A DNA stretch of 64,000 bases from MWBF01 sp040772005 (GTDB taxonomy: Bacteria; Chloroflexota; Anaerolineae; CG2-30-64-16): contig JAXGYZ010000006.1 of assembly GCA_040772005.1 (NCBI GenBank), positions 186,001 to 250,000 on the forward strand, given 5' to 3'. How positions within the stretch are numbered: position 1 is the first letter of the stretch; every line of letters starts with the position of its first letter. Positions 1 to 7,861 of this stretch are shown piece by piece. Position numbers and translations under genes: made by a program. The notes under the pieces are model-generated. The model was given only the letters and a program-made list of their open reading frames with translations, made no database searches and was not told the origin of the DNA.

Positions 1-40
1 TGCCTGCCTTTCGCAACTCATGCCATGTGGGATGGATGTT

Positions 41-152
41 ACAGCCTTCATTTCCAGTCAAAACGAACATAATACTGGCATTAGTATGGCACAAACACCG
101 TTCCAAAATCGTTTCCGCGGCACCAGTCAAGAACGATCGGGAGACAATGGGC
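41..152. repeat. Duplicated promoter segment, copy 1
   Basis: About 110 bases here are a diverged direct copy of 1510-1618, by eye roughly 80% identical. The shared block includes the SARP-type double half-site, the -10 box and the start of the leader. The copies diverge beyond the block, so a promoter region rather than a gene was duplicated. This copy faces left; the gene it would drive lies off the left edge of the window. Confidence 0.75.
83..116 (-). promoter_or_regulatory. SARP-type operator/promoter, site 1
   Basis: Read on the minus strand the order is GGAAACG, four bases, TGGAACG (11-bp period, plus-strand 99-116), ten bases, then CATACT as a -10 box (83-88). It matches the other four sites in half-site, spacing and orientation. 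It would drive a leftward gene beyond the window edge. The site is visible in the sequence; the protein that binds it is inferred. Confidence 0.6.
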
Positions 153-166
153 AGGCTGTCGAACGG

Positions 167-385
167 TCATGATGGTTTCTCCCGGTTGGATGTGGGGGCC
201 GCAGAACTGGCGAGCTGGGCAGCCAGCAGCTCCAGCAGCGGCTCCAGCCCCTGGAACTGCCAGGCGCGGCCGGTCTGGATGGACTCGATCTCGCCCATCC
301 AGACCGGTTCCTGTTCATTCACGACATCAGCGGCCGGCTCGCGCCAGAGGCGAAGGAGGAACGAGGCGTAAGCTGACTCATTCAT
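167..385 (-). CDS. Small conserved 'FLLRLWRE'-type protein
   Basis: A 72-residue protein without signal peptide or membrane segment. It starts MNESAYASFLLRLWRE and goes on with EPVWMGEIESIQTG and a helical LEPLLELLAAQL tail. The layout (short strand, RLW.E, W...IE..QTG, F..LE.LL) is the one I associate with short Chloroflexota proteins of unknown function. A second, diverged member is at 8401-8631 next to a SARP regulator. It lies 14 bp downstream of the 115-residue membrane protein gene, so the two are probably co-transcribed. Function unknown. Confidence 0.65.
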   Translation of the reverse strand: MNESAYASFLLRLWREPAADVVNEQEPVWMGEIESIQTGRAWQFQGLEPLLELLAAQLASSAAPTSNREKPS

Positions 386-399
386 GAGCTGACTTCGAC

Positions 400-747
400 C
401 TATGAAGCCGGGGGCACCAGATAGAAGTACAACTCGTCATCGAAAGGCATCGGCCCCTGCACCTTGTGCCGTGCAGTAACGGTGTATCCCTGGTTCATGC
501 CGTACAGGCACACAGCAGCGAGAACGCCCAAGCCAACCATCGCAACGACTCCAATTATCACTGCTGCGACAAGCGCAACTTCAACCCCTGTGATATTGGA
601 CATTTGCGGCTGGCGACGCAGTGCTTCTCCCGCGGTCTGAGCTTGCAGTCCCTTGACCACCAGCTCCACTCGTTTCTTTGCAATGATTGCGTCCTTTGCC
701 TTCATCTCCCAGTTTGGGCTCGACACCACAATTGTTGCGGTCGCCAT
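400..747 (-). CDS. Small membrane protein, unknown function
   Basis: 115 residues. The N-terminal ~45 residues are charged and helical (KAKDAIIAKKRVELVVKGLQ), followed by one long hydrophobic helix (about residues 53-84, Gly/Ala/Val-rich) and a polar tail with two Tyr residues near the end. A GGAGGGAGAAA ribosome site precedes the ATG. A charged helix, one membrane helix and a short tail could suit a small membrane-acting peptide precursor or a membrane-anchored subunit; I recognise no family. It probably forms a transcription unit with the 72-residue gene downstream. Confidence 0.6.
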   Translation of the reverse strand: MATATIVVSSPNWEMKAKDAIIAKKRVELVVKGLQAQTAGEALRRQPQMSNITGVEVALVAAVIIGVVAMVGLGVLAAVCLYGMNQGYTVTARHKVQGPMPFDDELYFYLVPPAS

Positions 748-937
748 TTTCAGTTTCTCCCTCCAAACTTACTTCAGCGCGGCTGGCAGATCGCCGGGCG
801 CGCGGCGCTGACCGGGATGCAGGATCGCACGGACCTCGGCCACTGCCGGTTTCAGGTCCTCGCGCCCGGCAGACATAGTCAACAGCATTCAATGAGGCAG
901 CCAGAATACAGGATGGTGGCCTGACTGCCCCGATGTG

Positions 938-1486
938 CTAATGGAACTTACCCTGGCCCTGCAGCTCCGAGTGTACGAACAGCTCCAGGAAGCCGCCCGG
1001 GTTGGGCACAAACAGAGTCGAGATCGTCGCCTTGCCCTGCCCGTTCAGGCCGGCGTAGATGCCCGTGGCCGACAGGATGGTCCAGTTGCCCTCGGCCGTA
1101 ATAGTCGAGCACAGGGGCGGCAGCGGGTCCGGCAACGGCGGCCCTTCCTCGATCCGGACGCCCTGCATGCGGATGGTGATGGTGTCTTCCGGCGTCGGGC
1201 CGGTCAACACGGAGGTGGTGTGGATCGTCTTCCAGCAGTTGTCGAAGCCGCCGACCACATAGGTTTCGTCGACCTCGCCGGCGCCGGTCACCAGCCCCGC
1301 GGACGACCAAATGCCGGAGCCACTGCCGGTGGGGATGGGAGTGTAGGTCACGTCGAAGGTGAAGCTCAGGTCCTCAGGCGGCGCGGCGCCGACCGGCAGC
1401 ACCACGCTGCCGAGCAGCAAGAGCAGCGTGCCGAGCACCGCGACGCGGTTGAGTCGGGACTTTCGCTCACTACTGGTACGGAACAT
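938..1486 (-). CDS. Secreted protein of unknown function
   Basis: 182 residues with a clear signal peptide: basic start, hydrophobic VLGTLLLLLGSVVLPV core, likely cleavage after VGA. The mature part reads as an all-beta, Gly-rich domain (ITAEGNWTILSATGIYAGLNGQGKATIS). That phrase is typical of secreted beta-barrel proteins in which the ATGIYAGLNGQG turn recurs, but I cannot name the family with confidence. The start has an ideal AGGAGG site seven bases upstream. The gene lies just downstream of SARP-type site 2, so it is probably a member of that regulon. Confidence 0.75.
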   Translation of the reverse strand: MFRTSSERKSRLNRVAVLGTLLLLLGSVVLPVGAAPPEDLSFTFDVTYTPIPTGSGSGIWSSAGLVTGAGEVDETYVVGGFDNCWKTIHTTSVLTGPTPEDTITIRMQGVRIEEGPPLPDPLPPLCSTITAEGNWTILSATGIYAGLNGQGKATISTLFVPNPGGFLELFVHSELQGQGKFH

Positions 1487-1509
1487 GGTTTCCTCCTATC
1501 AAGTGGCTG

Positions 1510-1618
1510 GAGCCTTCATCCCCAGTCAAAACAAGCATAATGCTCGGATTAGTATTGCACAGAAACCGTTCCAAAACCGTTTCCGCAGCACCGGTCAAGC
1601 ACGATCAGGAGACATGGT
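1510..1618. repeat. Duplicated promoter segment, copy 2
   Basis: Partner of the repeat at 41-152. The shared sequence runs from the leader (CCTTCATCCCCAGTCAAAAC), through the -10 box and double half-site, to CAGCACCGGTCAAGCACGATC. Substitutions are scattered, so this is an old duplication. In this copy the downstream gene (938-1486) is complete within the window. Confidence 0.75.
1551..1584 (-). promoter_or_regulatory. SARP-type operator/promoter, site 2
   Basis: Minus-strand order: GGAAACG, four bases, TGGAACG (11-bp period, plus-strand 1567-1584), ten bases, AATACT -10 box (1551-1556). The expected RNA start is near 1544, giving a leader of about 58 bases before the ATG at 1486. No good -35 hexamer is present; the half-sites occupy the -35 region, as at activator-dependent SARP promoters. 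Confidence 0.65.
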
Positions 1619-1673
1619 TTCTACTTTTTGAGTCCCCGTTTCACCGCATCGCGCCGGCACACGCTCAACTCAC

Positions 1674-3125
1674 TCATCCGGCCATGAGCGCCTCTGCAGC
1701 GAGGATGCCGGACATGGCGGCCCGCGCCACGCTGTAGCCCGGGTAGGTCGTCTGCCCGGATTGGTACAGGCCGCGGATGGGGGTGCGATGCGGAAAGTGG
1801 TTCCACGGCGCGACCTGCGGTGAGAGGCCGTAGACGGCCCCCTGGTACAGGTTCAGGCGGTCCCGGAAATCCCGCGGGCTGACGAGACGCCTGACCGCGA
1901 TGTCGAGCCGGTGGATGCGGGAGAGGGCTGTCACCGCCCGGTCGAGAACGGCCTCCTTGCGCTCCTCGGTCCAGTCGCCGGCCGGAAGATCGCGGCGCAC
2001 CGGCGGGTACATCTCGATCACGCTCCCGCCTGCCGGTGCGAGCTCGGGGAGCGTGACCGCCGGCGCATCGTACACCAGCCACCGGATGCCGTCGTCGCAG
2101 GGGGTGAACACATCGCCCTGCTGCTCCATCGGCGGCAGGAAACAGTGGGAATGGCTGGGCGCGTCGATCCGGTTTCGCAGGCCGAGCTGAACCGAGAACG
2201 CGCTGTGCGACAGCTTCGCCTGCTGCGCCAGGCGCTTCAGCCTGTGCGGCGCATCCGCGGCGTCCAGCAACGCGCCGAAGGTGAGCATCCCACTGACGGT
2301 CGAGATGACGGCATCCGCTTCGACCGGCCCGTGCCCGCGCACCTCCACCCCGCGCACCCGGCCGTCCCTGACGATGATCCTGTCCACGCGCGCATTCAGA
2401 TGGATGTCCCCGCCATGCGCGAGCAGCGCGCGGCTGAGCGCCTCCGGCACTTTGCCCATGCCGCCCTCCGGCAGGTGAAAGCCGTCGCTGAAGAGGGTCA
2501 CCAGGCCCAAGACTGCCAGGGCCGGCTGCTGCTCCGGGGGCAGTCCCGTGTAGAGCAGGACGCCCGACATGGCCGCGCGCACGGAATCGTCGCTGAAGAG
2601 CCGCTTCAGTTCATCCGCCACCGTCCCGCCGAACTGGGGCAGATAGCGCCAGCCCTTCGTCAGGATGCGCGCAAACGAGAGCGGGTGGACGAGGATGTCC
2701 TCGGTGAGCAGGCGCAGGGCCGGCTGCCATCGCGCCATCATGCCGTTCAGTTCCCGCTTGAGCGCGGCCTCATCCACTGTGCCGGTGCGCTTCTCGACGG
2801 TCACGCGCAGGCCGTCACCAAAGGTTACCCGGTCGCCGTTGGGCAGGACGGTCGTCTGCGGCGCGGTGATCCTGCGCAGCGGCAGGACGGACGCGCGCTC
2901 CAGCCCGACCCGTGCGAAGACATGGTCGAGCATGGTGGGCAGGGCGAGATACAGCGCGCCGTCGTTGAACGTATAGCCGTCGATGTTCGTCGTCGAGCAG
3001 CACCCGCCGAGCTTGCCGTTGGCCTCGAAGAGCCTGACCTTGATTCCTCCGGCCGCGAGCAGGCCCCCGGCGGCCAGTCCTGCTACGCCCCCGCCGATGA
3101 TGGCGACCGTCCTGATGGATTCCAT
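1674..3125 (-). CDS. FAD-dependent CrtI/phytoene desaturase-like oxidoreductase
   Basis: 483 residues, near the usual ~490-510 for the CrtI/CrtN/CrtO and carotenoid isomerase family. The N-terminal Rossmann dinucleotide motif IIGGGVAGLAAGGLLAAGG is followed by the adenine-binding acid (LFEANGKLGG). The family C-terminal FAD motif is present (GLYQSGQTTYPGYSVARAAMSG). Such enzymes dehydrogenate or isomerise polyenes or oxidise other lipids. No phytoene synthase or other carotenoid gene is nearby, so the substrate is unknown. SARP-type site 3 lies directly upstream, grouping it with the methyltransferase/cytochrome genes. Confidence 0.85.
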   Translation of the reverse strand: MESIRTVAIIGGGVAGLAAGGLLAAGGIKVRLFEANGKLGGCCSTTNIDGYTFNDGALYLALPTMLDHVFARVGLERASVLPLRRITAPQTTVLPNGDRVTFGDGLRVTVEKRTGTVDEAALKRELNGMMARWQPALRLLTEDILVHPLSFARILTKGWRYLPQFGGTVADELKRLFSDDSVRAAMSGVLLYTGLPPEQQPALAVLGLVTLFSDGFHLPEGGMGKVPEALSRALLAHGGDIHLNARVDRIIVRDGRVRGVEVRGHGPVEADAVISTVSGMLTFGALLDAADAPHRLKRLAQQAKLSHSAFSVQLGLRNRIDAPSHSHCFLPPMEQQGDVFTPCDDGIRWLVYDAPAVTLPELAPAGGSVIEMYPPVRRDLPAGDWTEERKEAVLDRAVTALSRIHRLDIAVRRLVSPRDFRDRLNLYQGAVYGLSPQVAPWNHFPHRTPIRGLYQSGQTTYPGYSVARAAMSGILAAEALMAG

Positions 3126-3163
3126 GCAGTGCTCCCTGTCAGCTCGATGTAGCCACCGAGGGT

Positions 3164-3202
3164 CGTTCCATCGTACGGCACGGAGCGTTCCGAAAACGTT
3201 TC
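3164..3202 (-). promoter_or_regulatory. SARP-type operator/promoter, site 3
   Basis: Minus-strand order: TGAAACG, four bases, CGGAACG (plus-strand 3186-3202, 11-bp period), ten bases, TACGAT -10 box (3170-3175). A third CGTTCC half-site at 3164 is exactly two 11-bp periods from the one at 3186, overlapping the start of transcription. It drives the CrtI-like gene, whose ATG is 45 bp further on. Confidence 0.6.
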
Positions 3203-3227
3203 ATGTTGGGGGCGCGGCCGGGTGAGC

Positions 3228-3728
3228 TCAGAGATAGCGCGCCACGGCCATGAACGCCAGCGACAGGGTGGTCAGGAGCGTGCTGACCATGCTGCTGGTT
3301 GCCAGCTTGGCCCGCAGGCGCGCCAGTTCTGCCGCCTGCTCCGACCCGGGTGGGCCGCCGGCTGCGGCGACCTGCCCGGCCAGCATCCCCAGTTTCTTGC
3401 TCGCCGGCCCGGTGGAGAGCAAGCCGAGCAGGAAGGCCGCCAGCCCGGCCAGCGAGCCGAGCGTGAAGCCGATCCCCAGCGGCGAGCTGATCCAGCCCCA
3501 GTGGAAGCGCGAGGCCCAGCCATAGAGCAGCAGCCCGGCGACGGTCGTCAGCAGCGCGGCGAGGCTCATCGCCTGCGAAATCGCGGCCATCGGCAGGTGC
3601 CGCTCGCCCCCCGGCCCGGCCTTATTCACGCCCGGCAGGAGCACCAGCGCGATCAGCAGCGCGCTGCCCGCCCAGAATGCGCCGGCGACGATGTGAACCA
3701 ACCGCAGAACAATCAGCACAAACTGCAT
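3228..3728 (-). CDS. Four-helix integral membrane protein, possible cytochrome partner
   Basis: 166 residues with four hydrophobic segments (about residues 3-25, 50-72, 80-105, 140-165). The first contains RLVHIVAGAFWAGSALL; an H.vaG.fW.G pattern is common in CopD/DUF2269-like and other heme b or copper-associated membrane proteins. The ATG at 3728 is chosen because an AGGGAGG site sits just upstream and residues before it are low-complexity Arg/Gly. It follows the two-heme cytochrome c gene by 26 bp, so a joint redox role is plausible but inferred. Confidence 0.7.
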   Translation of the reverse strand: MQFVLIVLRLVHIVAGAFWAGSALLIALVLLPGVNKAGPGGERHLPMAAISQAMSLAALLTTVAGLLLYGWASRFHWGWISSPLGIGFTLGSLAGLAAFLLGLLSTGPASKKLGMLAGQVAAAGGPPGSEQAAELARLRAKLATSSMVSTLLTTLSLAFMAVARYL

Positions 3729-3754
3729 GGGAACCTCCCTTTGGATTGGAACGG

Positions 3755-4735
3755 TTATTGAACCGGTGCAACCAGATAGGCATACAGGGCGGCCAGGTCG
3801 CCGTCGGTCATCTGGGCCGCGGCCTGCCAGGGCATGCCCTCGGTGAACGCGACACCGTTGGGCCGCACGCCGGTACGCATCATCTGGGCGAACTGGTCCT
3901 GGCTCATTGCCGCCACCAACGGCCGCGGATTGGGCACGGCCGGGCCCATGGACGAGGCGGGCACGCCGGCCACATCCGGCCCGTGGCAGCCGCGGCATTC
4001 GCCGTAGGTGGCCACGTACCTGCCGTATTCAGCCGTCACCCCTTCCGGCGGCGCGGTCACCGTAGCCGCACCCTGCTCCGGTGTGCCGAACAGCCCGGCG
4101 CCGAACATCACCGCGCCGGCGAAGCTGAGCTTGTCACCGGTAGCGGCCGTCTGCTCCACAGGCGGCAGGCTCCGCAGGTAGGCGACGATGGCCTCGGTGT
4201 CCGCGTCGCTGATCTGGGCGTAGGGCAACAGCGACATGAACGCCAGCAGGTCGCCGTCCTTGTCGACCCGGTGGCGCAGGGTGCGGAAGAGCTCGCCGTC
4301 GGTGTAGCCGGCCAGCTTGCCGCCGGGCGTCAGGTTCTCCGCGACCATGTCGCCCACGAAACCGAAGCCCTCGGCCGCGGCGATATTCCAGCCACCGTTG
4401 AGCGGATGCTGCATGGACGGCGCGCCATCCGCACCGACCGAGCTGTGACAGCCGATGCACGAGAGTTTCACCAGGTACTCGCCGCGGGCGACCTGCTCCG
4501 GCGTCCCGGCCACGGTCAGGGCAGGCGCGGCCGGCACGCGCGGGGCATACAGGGCTGCCATGCCCTTGCCGCCCAGGGCGACGAGCGCCGCGCAGACGAG
4601 TGTCAGCAGCCCGGCGGCAAGGCCGCCGGTGATCCTGACCCACAATTTCCTGGCCCGGATAGCACGATACGTGAGCCAGCCGAACAAGACGACCAGGCCG
4701 ATGATGAGAAGCAGAACGAGCAGATTGCCGATCAT
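3755..4735 (-). CDS. Membrane-anchored two-heme cytochrome c
   Basis: 326 residues. Two N-terminal hydrophobic helices (about 1-20 and 34-55) anchor it; the remainder should be extracytoplasmic. Two CXXCH heme sites are present, CIGCH (~residue 92) and CRGCH (~residue 249), each followed by a Met-containing C-terminal stretch usual for axial ligation (SLLPYA, EGMPWQ). This matches di-heme cytochromes that receive electrons from periplasmic or membrane dehydrogenases. It sits in a minus-strand run with oxidoreductase and methyltransferase genes, suggesting it takes electrons from one of them. Confidence 0.88.
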   Translation of the reverse strand: MIGNLLVLLLIIGLVVLFGWLTYRAIRARKLWVRITGGLAAGLLTLVCAALVALGGKGMAALYAPRVPAAPALTVAGTPEQVARGEYLVKLSCIGCHSSVGADGAPSMQHPLNGGWNIAAAEGFGFVGDMVAENLTPGGKLAGYTDGELFRTLRHRVDKDGDLLAFMSLLPYAQISDADTEAIVAYLRSLPPVEQTAATGDKLSFAGAVMFGAGLFGTPEQGAATVTAPPEGVTAEYGRYVATYGECRGCHGPDVAGVPASSMGPAVPNPRPLVAAMSQDQFAQMMRTGVRPNGVAFTEGMPWQAAAQMTDGDLAALYAYLVAPVQ

Positions 4736-4828
4736 ACAGGATTCCTCCCGGAAGTGAGTCGATCAGTGCAGCATGCGAATGCCTGACAGAACATGACGCA
4801 CGCGATTCCTGAATCATTGCCCGATTGC

Positions 4829-5434
4829 TCAGGCGGTGGTCCTCCGACGCAGCCAATAGGCTGCCTCGCCGGCCAGGTAGCCGGAGCCGCAACAATGTTC
4901 CATGATCTTCTCGATCTGGAAATAGGGGCCGAAGTCAGCCTCGATCTCGCCGGGTTTCATGGGACCATAGTGCAACAGTCTCCGTATCAGCCGGTCGTAC
5001 CAGCGATACGGCCACTCGTGGACGTAGAGCAGGAACTGGCTCCTGGCGTGGGTCAGGCGCAGCATATTCCGCATATACGCCCGGCGGTCGGTCCGGCTGA
5101 GGTCGTCGTACACGCCCCAATCGACCAGAAAGTCGAAGACGCCGGTGACGTGCTGAAGGTCAGTCAGGTCGTCTTCGACCCACTTGACCGTCACGCCCGC
5201 GGCCGCGCCCCGCTGCCGGCAGAGGGCGATGGCCGCGGGCGAGTAGTCGGTTCCGGTGACGTCGAAGCCGTGCCGGGCCCGGCAGATGGCGTTGCTGGCC
5301 GTGCCGCAGCCCAGGTCAATCGCCCGGCAGGGCTGGATGCGCCCGCTCTCGACGACTTCCACCAGCTCCCGGCGCGGGCCGAGGTCCCAGGGGGCGCGGC
5401 CGGTGCGGTAGAGCCAGTTGTAGAACGGCTTCAT
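4829..5434 (-). CDS. Class I SAM-dependent methyltransferase
   Basis: 201 residues. SAM motif I is AIDLGCGTASNA (~residues 38-49), preceded by a thiopurine/tellurite methyltransferase-like W..GRAPWDLGPRREL opening. The acidic motif II is DVTGTDYS and a DFLVDWGVYDDLS segment follows strand 4. It begins one base after the SRPBCC gene stops, so the two are translationally coupled. Substrate unknown; methylation of a small molecule is likely from size and context. Confidence 0.85.
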   Translation of the reverse strand: MKPFYNWLYRTGRAPWDLGPRRELVEVVESGRIQPCRAIDLGCGTASNAICRARHGFDVTGTDYSPAAIALCRQRGAAAGVTVKWVEDDLTDLQHVTGVFDFLVDWGVYDDLSRTDRRAYMRNMLRLTHARSQFLLYVHEWPYRWYDRLIRRLLHYGPMKPGEIEADFGPYFQIEKIMEHCCGSGYLAGEAAYWLRRRTTA

Positions 5435-5869
5435 CTAAGCTTGGGCTTCCAGAATGTCTTTCACGTTGGCCAGTGCGCCCTCGAACTGTCGTCTGAACAT
5501 GGCCGCCATCACCGGCTCGGCCAGTTTGAAGAATCCGCCTACCTCCCCTTCCACGCTGATTGTCATGCGGGTGCCGTTGTCGGCGGGCTTCAGGCTGTAG
5601 CGCGCGGTGCTGGCGATCGGCCCCGAGATGGATTTGTAGGCCCAGGCCCGGTTCGACTCGAACTCCGTCACTTCCGAGTTGACTTCCATGCGCTTGCCCA
5701 GGGTCTGGCCGACCCAGACGTAGGTGGTCCCTTGGCGCACCGGCGGTTCCGAGATCAGCCGCGTCTCGACGGTGCCGGTGTGCCATAGCGGCAGGTTGGC
5801 GAAGTCGGATATGTAGGCCCAGACTGCTTCCACGGGCCGGTTGATGGTGATGCTGCTTTCGAGTTTCAT
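5435..5869 (-). CDS. SRPBCC (START/Bet v1) fold protein, polyketide-cyclase-like
   Basis: 144 residues with the family opening MKLESSITINRPVEAVWAYISDFANLPLWHTG, then antiparallel strands (TYVWVGQTLGKRMEVNSEVTEF) and the long C-terminal helix (FRRQFEGALANVKDILEA) that closes the hydrophobic pocket. Such proteins bind lipids or aromatic polyketides and sometimes catalyse cyclisation. It lies between two methyltransferases, fitting ligand handling in a small biosynthetic or modifying pathway. Start ATG at 5869, with an AGGAGAAACCTC site upstream. Confidence 0.85.
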   Translation of the reverse strand: MKLESSITINRPVEAVWAYISDFANLPLWHTGTVETRLISEPPVRQGTTYVWVGQTLGKRMEVNSEVTEFESNRAWAYKSISGPIASTARYSLKPADNGTRMTISVEGEVGGFFKLAEPVMAAMFRRQFEGALANVKDILEAQA

Positions 5870-5892
5870 GAGGTTTCTCCTTTCGAATGTGC

Positions 5893-6909
5893 TTACAACG
5901 ACGCCTCGACCAGGCGCAGGGGGAACATCGGCGACTCGGTGGGGACGATGATGCGCTGCATCTGCAGGCCGGCGTTTTGGAGCAAGGTGCGAAACTCCGT
6001 CGCCGTGCGCTCGCGCCCGCCGATCTGCACCAGCATGTGCAGGTCGTAGAACAAGCTCAGGACTTCTACTGGCTCATCGATCACCCGATCGACGATCAGC
6101 AATCTCGAGCCGGGCGACATAGCTTGCCGGCAGCGATCGAGGATGACCGCGCACTTCGCGTCGGACCAGTCGTGCAACACGGTTTTCAGGATCAGCAGGT
6201 CGGCCGGCGGCACCTGTTCAAAGAAGCTGCCCGCCACCACCTCGACCTGTCCGTCGAGTTCGCTCAACTCATGGTTTGCCGTCACCCCCGGCAGGTCAAA
6301 GAGGATGCCGCGCAGATGCGGATAAGCGTGCAGGATACGCTTGAGAAAATGCCCCGTGCCGCCGCCTACATCACAGACCGTGCGGAAGGGGGTGAAGTCG
6401 TAAGCCGGAACCAGGGCGGGGTCGATCATCTCGGCATAGGCCGTCATCTGCTGCTGGAAGGGCAGGCCCAGTTCCGGATTCTGCTCGAGGTAGTCGAAAA
6501 AGGGTGCGCCCATGACGTGCGTGAAGGCGCTCTCGCCGGTGGCCAGGCTGTAGGCGAAGTTCTGCCAGGGGCGCTGGTAGCCGTCTGTGCCCATCATCTG
6601 GACGCCGTTATACAGGCTGCCGGGCGTGTCCTTGAGCAGCGCCCGGCCCAGGGGGGTGAGCGCGTAGCGGTCGCCCTCGCGGGCCGTGATCTCCAGAGCG
6701 GTCATCATGCGCAGGGTGCGGTAGAGCGTGTCACGGTGCAGGCCGCACGCGTCGGCGATCTCATCTACCGTGCGGGGGCCGGCGGCCATCTGCTCGAAGA
6801 CGCCGGTCTTGACCAGGCTGTGGCACAGCAGCAGGCTCGCCCAGCCCTGCACCCACTGGAAGAAACGGGCCTGGGGCGGGACGGCAGGTGAGGTGGTAGA
6901 TTGGGTCAT
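5893..6909 (-). CDS. O-methyltransferase, hydroxyneurosporene/plant COMT family
   Basis: 338 residues, the normal length. It has an N-terminal dimerisation winged helix (about 15-100: VFEQMAAGPRTVDEIADACG) and a C-terminal Rossmann domain with motif I CDVGGGTGHFLK, the acidic LFDLPGV after strand 2, and ILKTVLHDWSDAKC, where the family catalytic base is the His of LHDW. Family members methylate hydroxyls of carotenoids, phenolics and polyketides. The ATG at 6909 overlaps the stop of the DoxX-like gene (ATGA), showing translational coupling. Confidence 0.9.
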   Translation of the reverse strand: MTQSTTSPAVPPQARFFQWVQGWASLLLCHSLVKTGVFEQMAAGPRTVDEIADACGLHRDTLYRTLRMMTALEITAREGDRYALTPLGRALLKDTPGSLYNGVQMMGTDGYQRPWQNFAYSLATGESAFTHVMGAPFFDYLEQNPELGLPFQQQMTAYAEMIDPALVPAYDFTPFRTVCDVGGGTGHFLKRILHAYPHLRGILFDLPGVTANHELSELDGQVEVVAGSFFEQVPPADLLILKTVLHDWSDAKCAVILDRCRQAMSPGSRLLIVDRVIDEPVEVLSLFYDLHMLVQIGGRERTATEFRTLLQNAGLQMQRIIVPTESPMFPLRLVEASL

Positions 6910-7295
6910 GGGATTTGCCTCCGATCCTTCAGCGGACGCAACCGCCAACGGCCATAGGACACGAAGCCGGCCAGGCCGGCCACGACCAGGTTTGCGGCAA
7001 TCATGCCGAACTCGCCCCGCGGCAGATGCCAGACGGCGGCGCCGATCATCACAAAGACCAGACCCAGGGCAGCCAGCGGGGTCAGCCGTGTCTGAATCCG
7101 GGCCAGGCCCGGCAGCACCAGGCCTAGCGCCGCCAAAATCTCGACACTGCCGGCAAAAAGGTGCAGACCGCGGGGCAGGTCGTACATCCACGCCATCCTC
7201 GCCGGAAGGTCGGGCGGCAGTACAAAATGGTTGGCGCCGTTGAAGGCGAAGTAGACGGCCAGCACGATTTGCTGGATCCACAGGGTGATGTTCAT
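6906..7295 (-). CDS. DoxX-like membrane protein
   Basis: 129 residues with four membrane helices. It matches the DoxX/DoxX-like pattern: an N-terminal YFAFNGANHFV segment in helix 1, LHLFAGSVEILAALGLVLPG in helix 2, then two more helices. DoxX-type proteins are linked to quinone redox reactions or membrane protein complexes. Its stop overlaps the following O-methyltransferase start by four bases. Confidence 0.82.
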   Translation of the reverse strand: MNITLWIQQIVLAVYFAFNGANHFVLPPDLPARMAWMYDLPRGLHLFAGSVEILAALGLVLPGLARIQTRLTPLAALGLVFVMIGAAVWHLPRGEFGMIAANLVVAGLAGFVSYGRWRLRPLKDRRQIP

Positions 7296-7338
7296 CTACG
7301 AAACCTCCAGGTTGCCTGGTTCTTGTGACAGGGCGTGC

Positions 7339-7779
7339 TCACGCTCCCGGCTGCGGGGCAAGGCCGAGCTGGCGCAACATGCTCAGCTCGTCGTAGACGC
7401 CCCAGTGCTCGACGACTTTGCCGCCCTCGAAGCGCAGGATGTCGATGGCCGGCATGACCACGGCCCTGCCGGTTGCGGGGACGCCCATCGCATCGCCGCG
7501 GTGTGTGCCGGCAATGGTCACGTAGACGACAGCCTTGTCGCCGTCGGCGATGATCTGCTCGACGTTGAACTGCATATCGGGAAAGCTGAGCTTGAGCCAG
7601 CCCAGGGATTGCTTCCAGTTCGCCAACGCAGAGCCTCCGCCCGGCCCAGGGGACGGGTTGTGCTCGACGAAATCTTTCGCCGTCGTTGCCTCGAGCAGGC
7701 CAAAATCCCCTGTGCTGACGGCTCGGTTGAGGGTTTCCTGGTGCTGGTGGGCGAGTCGCCGGGTTTCTTCGGTGGACAT
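7339..7779 (-). CDS. SnoaL-like ester cyclase family protein
   Basis: 146 residues of NTF2-like fold. Recognisable pieces are an N-terminal helix (HQETLNRAVSTGDFGLLEA), DFVEHNPSPG, WKQSLGWLKLSFPDMQFNVEQIIADGDKAVVYVTIAGTHRG, and the C-terminal DILRFEGGKVVEHWGVYDELSMLRQLG. The FPD and R.EGGKVVEHW motifs are diagnostic of the SnoaL/ester-cyclase group, which includes polyketide cyclases. ATG 7779 is preferred because of its GGAGTATTCCC ribosome site. It strengthens the biosynthetic look of the neighbourhood; substrate unknown. Confidence 0.87.
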   Translation of the reverse strand: MSTEETRRLAHQHQETLNRAVSTGDFGLLEATTAKDFVEHNPSPGPGGGSALANWKQSLGWLKLSFPDMQFNVEQIIADGDKAVVYVTIAGTHRGDAMGVPATGRAVVMPAIDILRFEGGKVVEHWGVYDELSMLRQLGLAPQPGA

Positions 7780-7861
7780 GGGAATACTCCTTTCGACAGG
7801 CACGTAGAGCGAGATGCCGGCCAGCTTCGAAGCAGCGCGAGCATCTCGCCCCGGTGATACG

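Noticed and set aside
1674..3125. Carotenoid biosynthesis cluster
   Set aside because: Only a CrtI-like protein is present; phytoene synthase, cyclase and GGPP synthase are not seen, so a polyene substrate is not supported.
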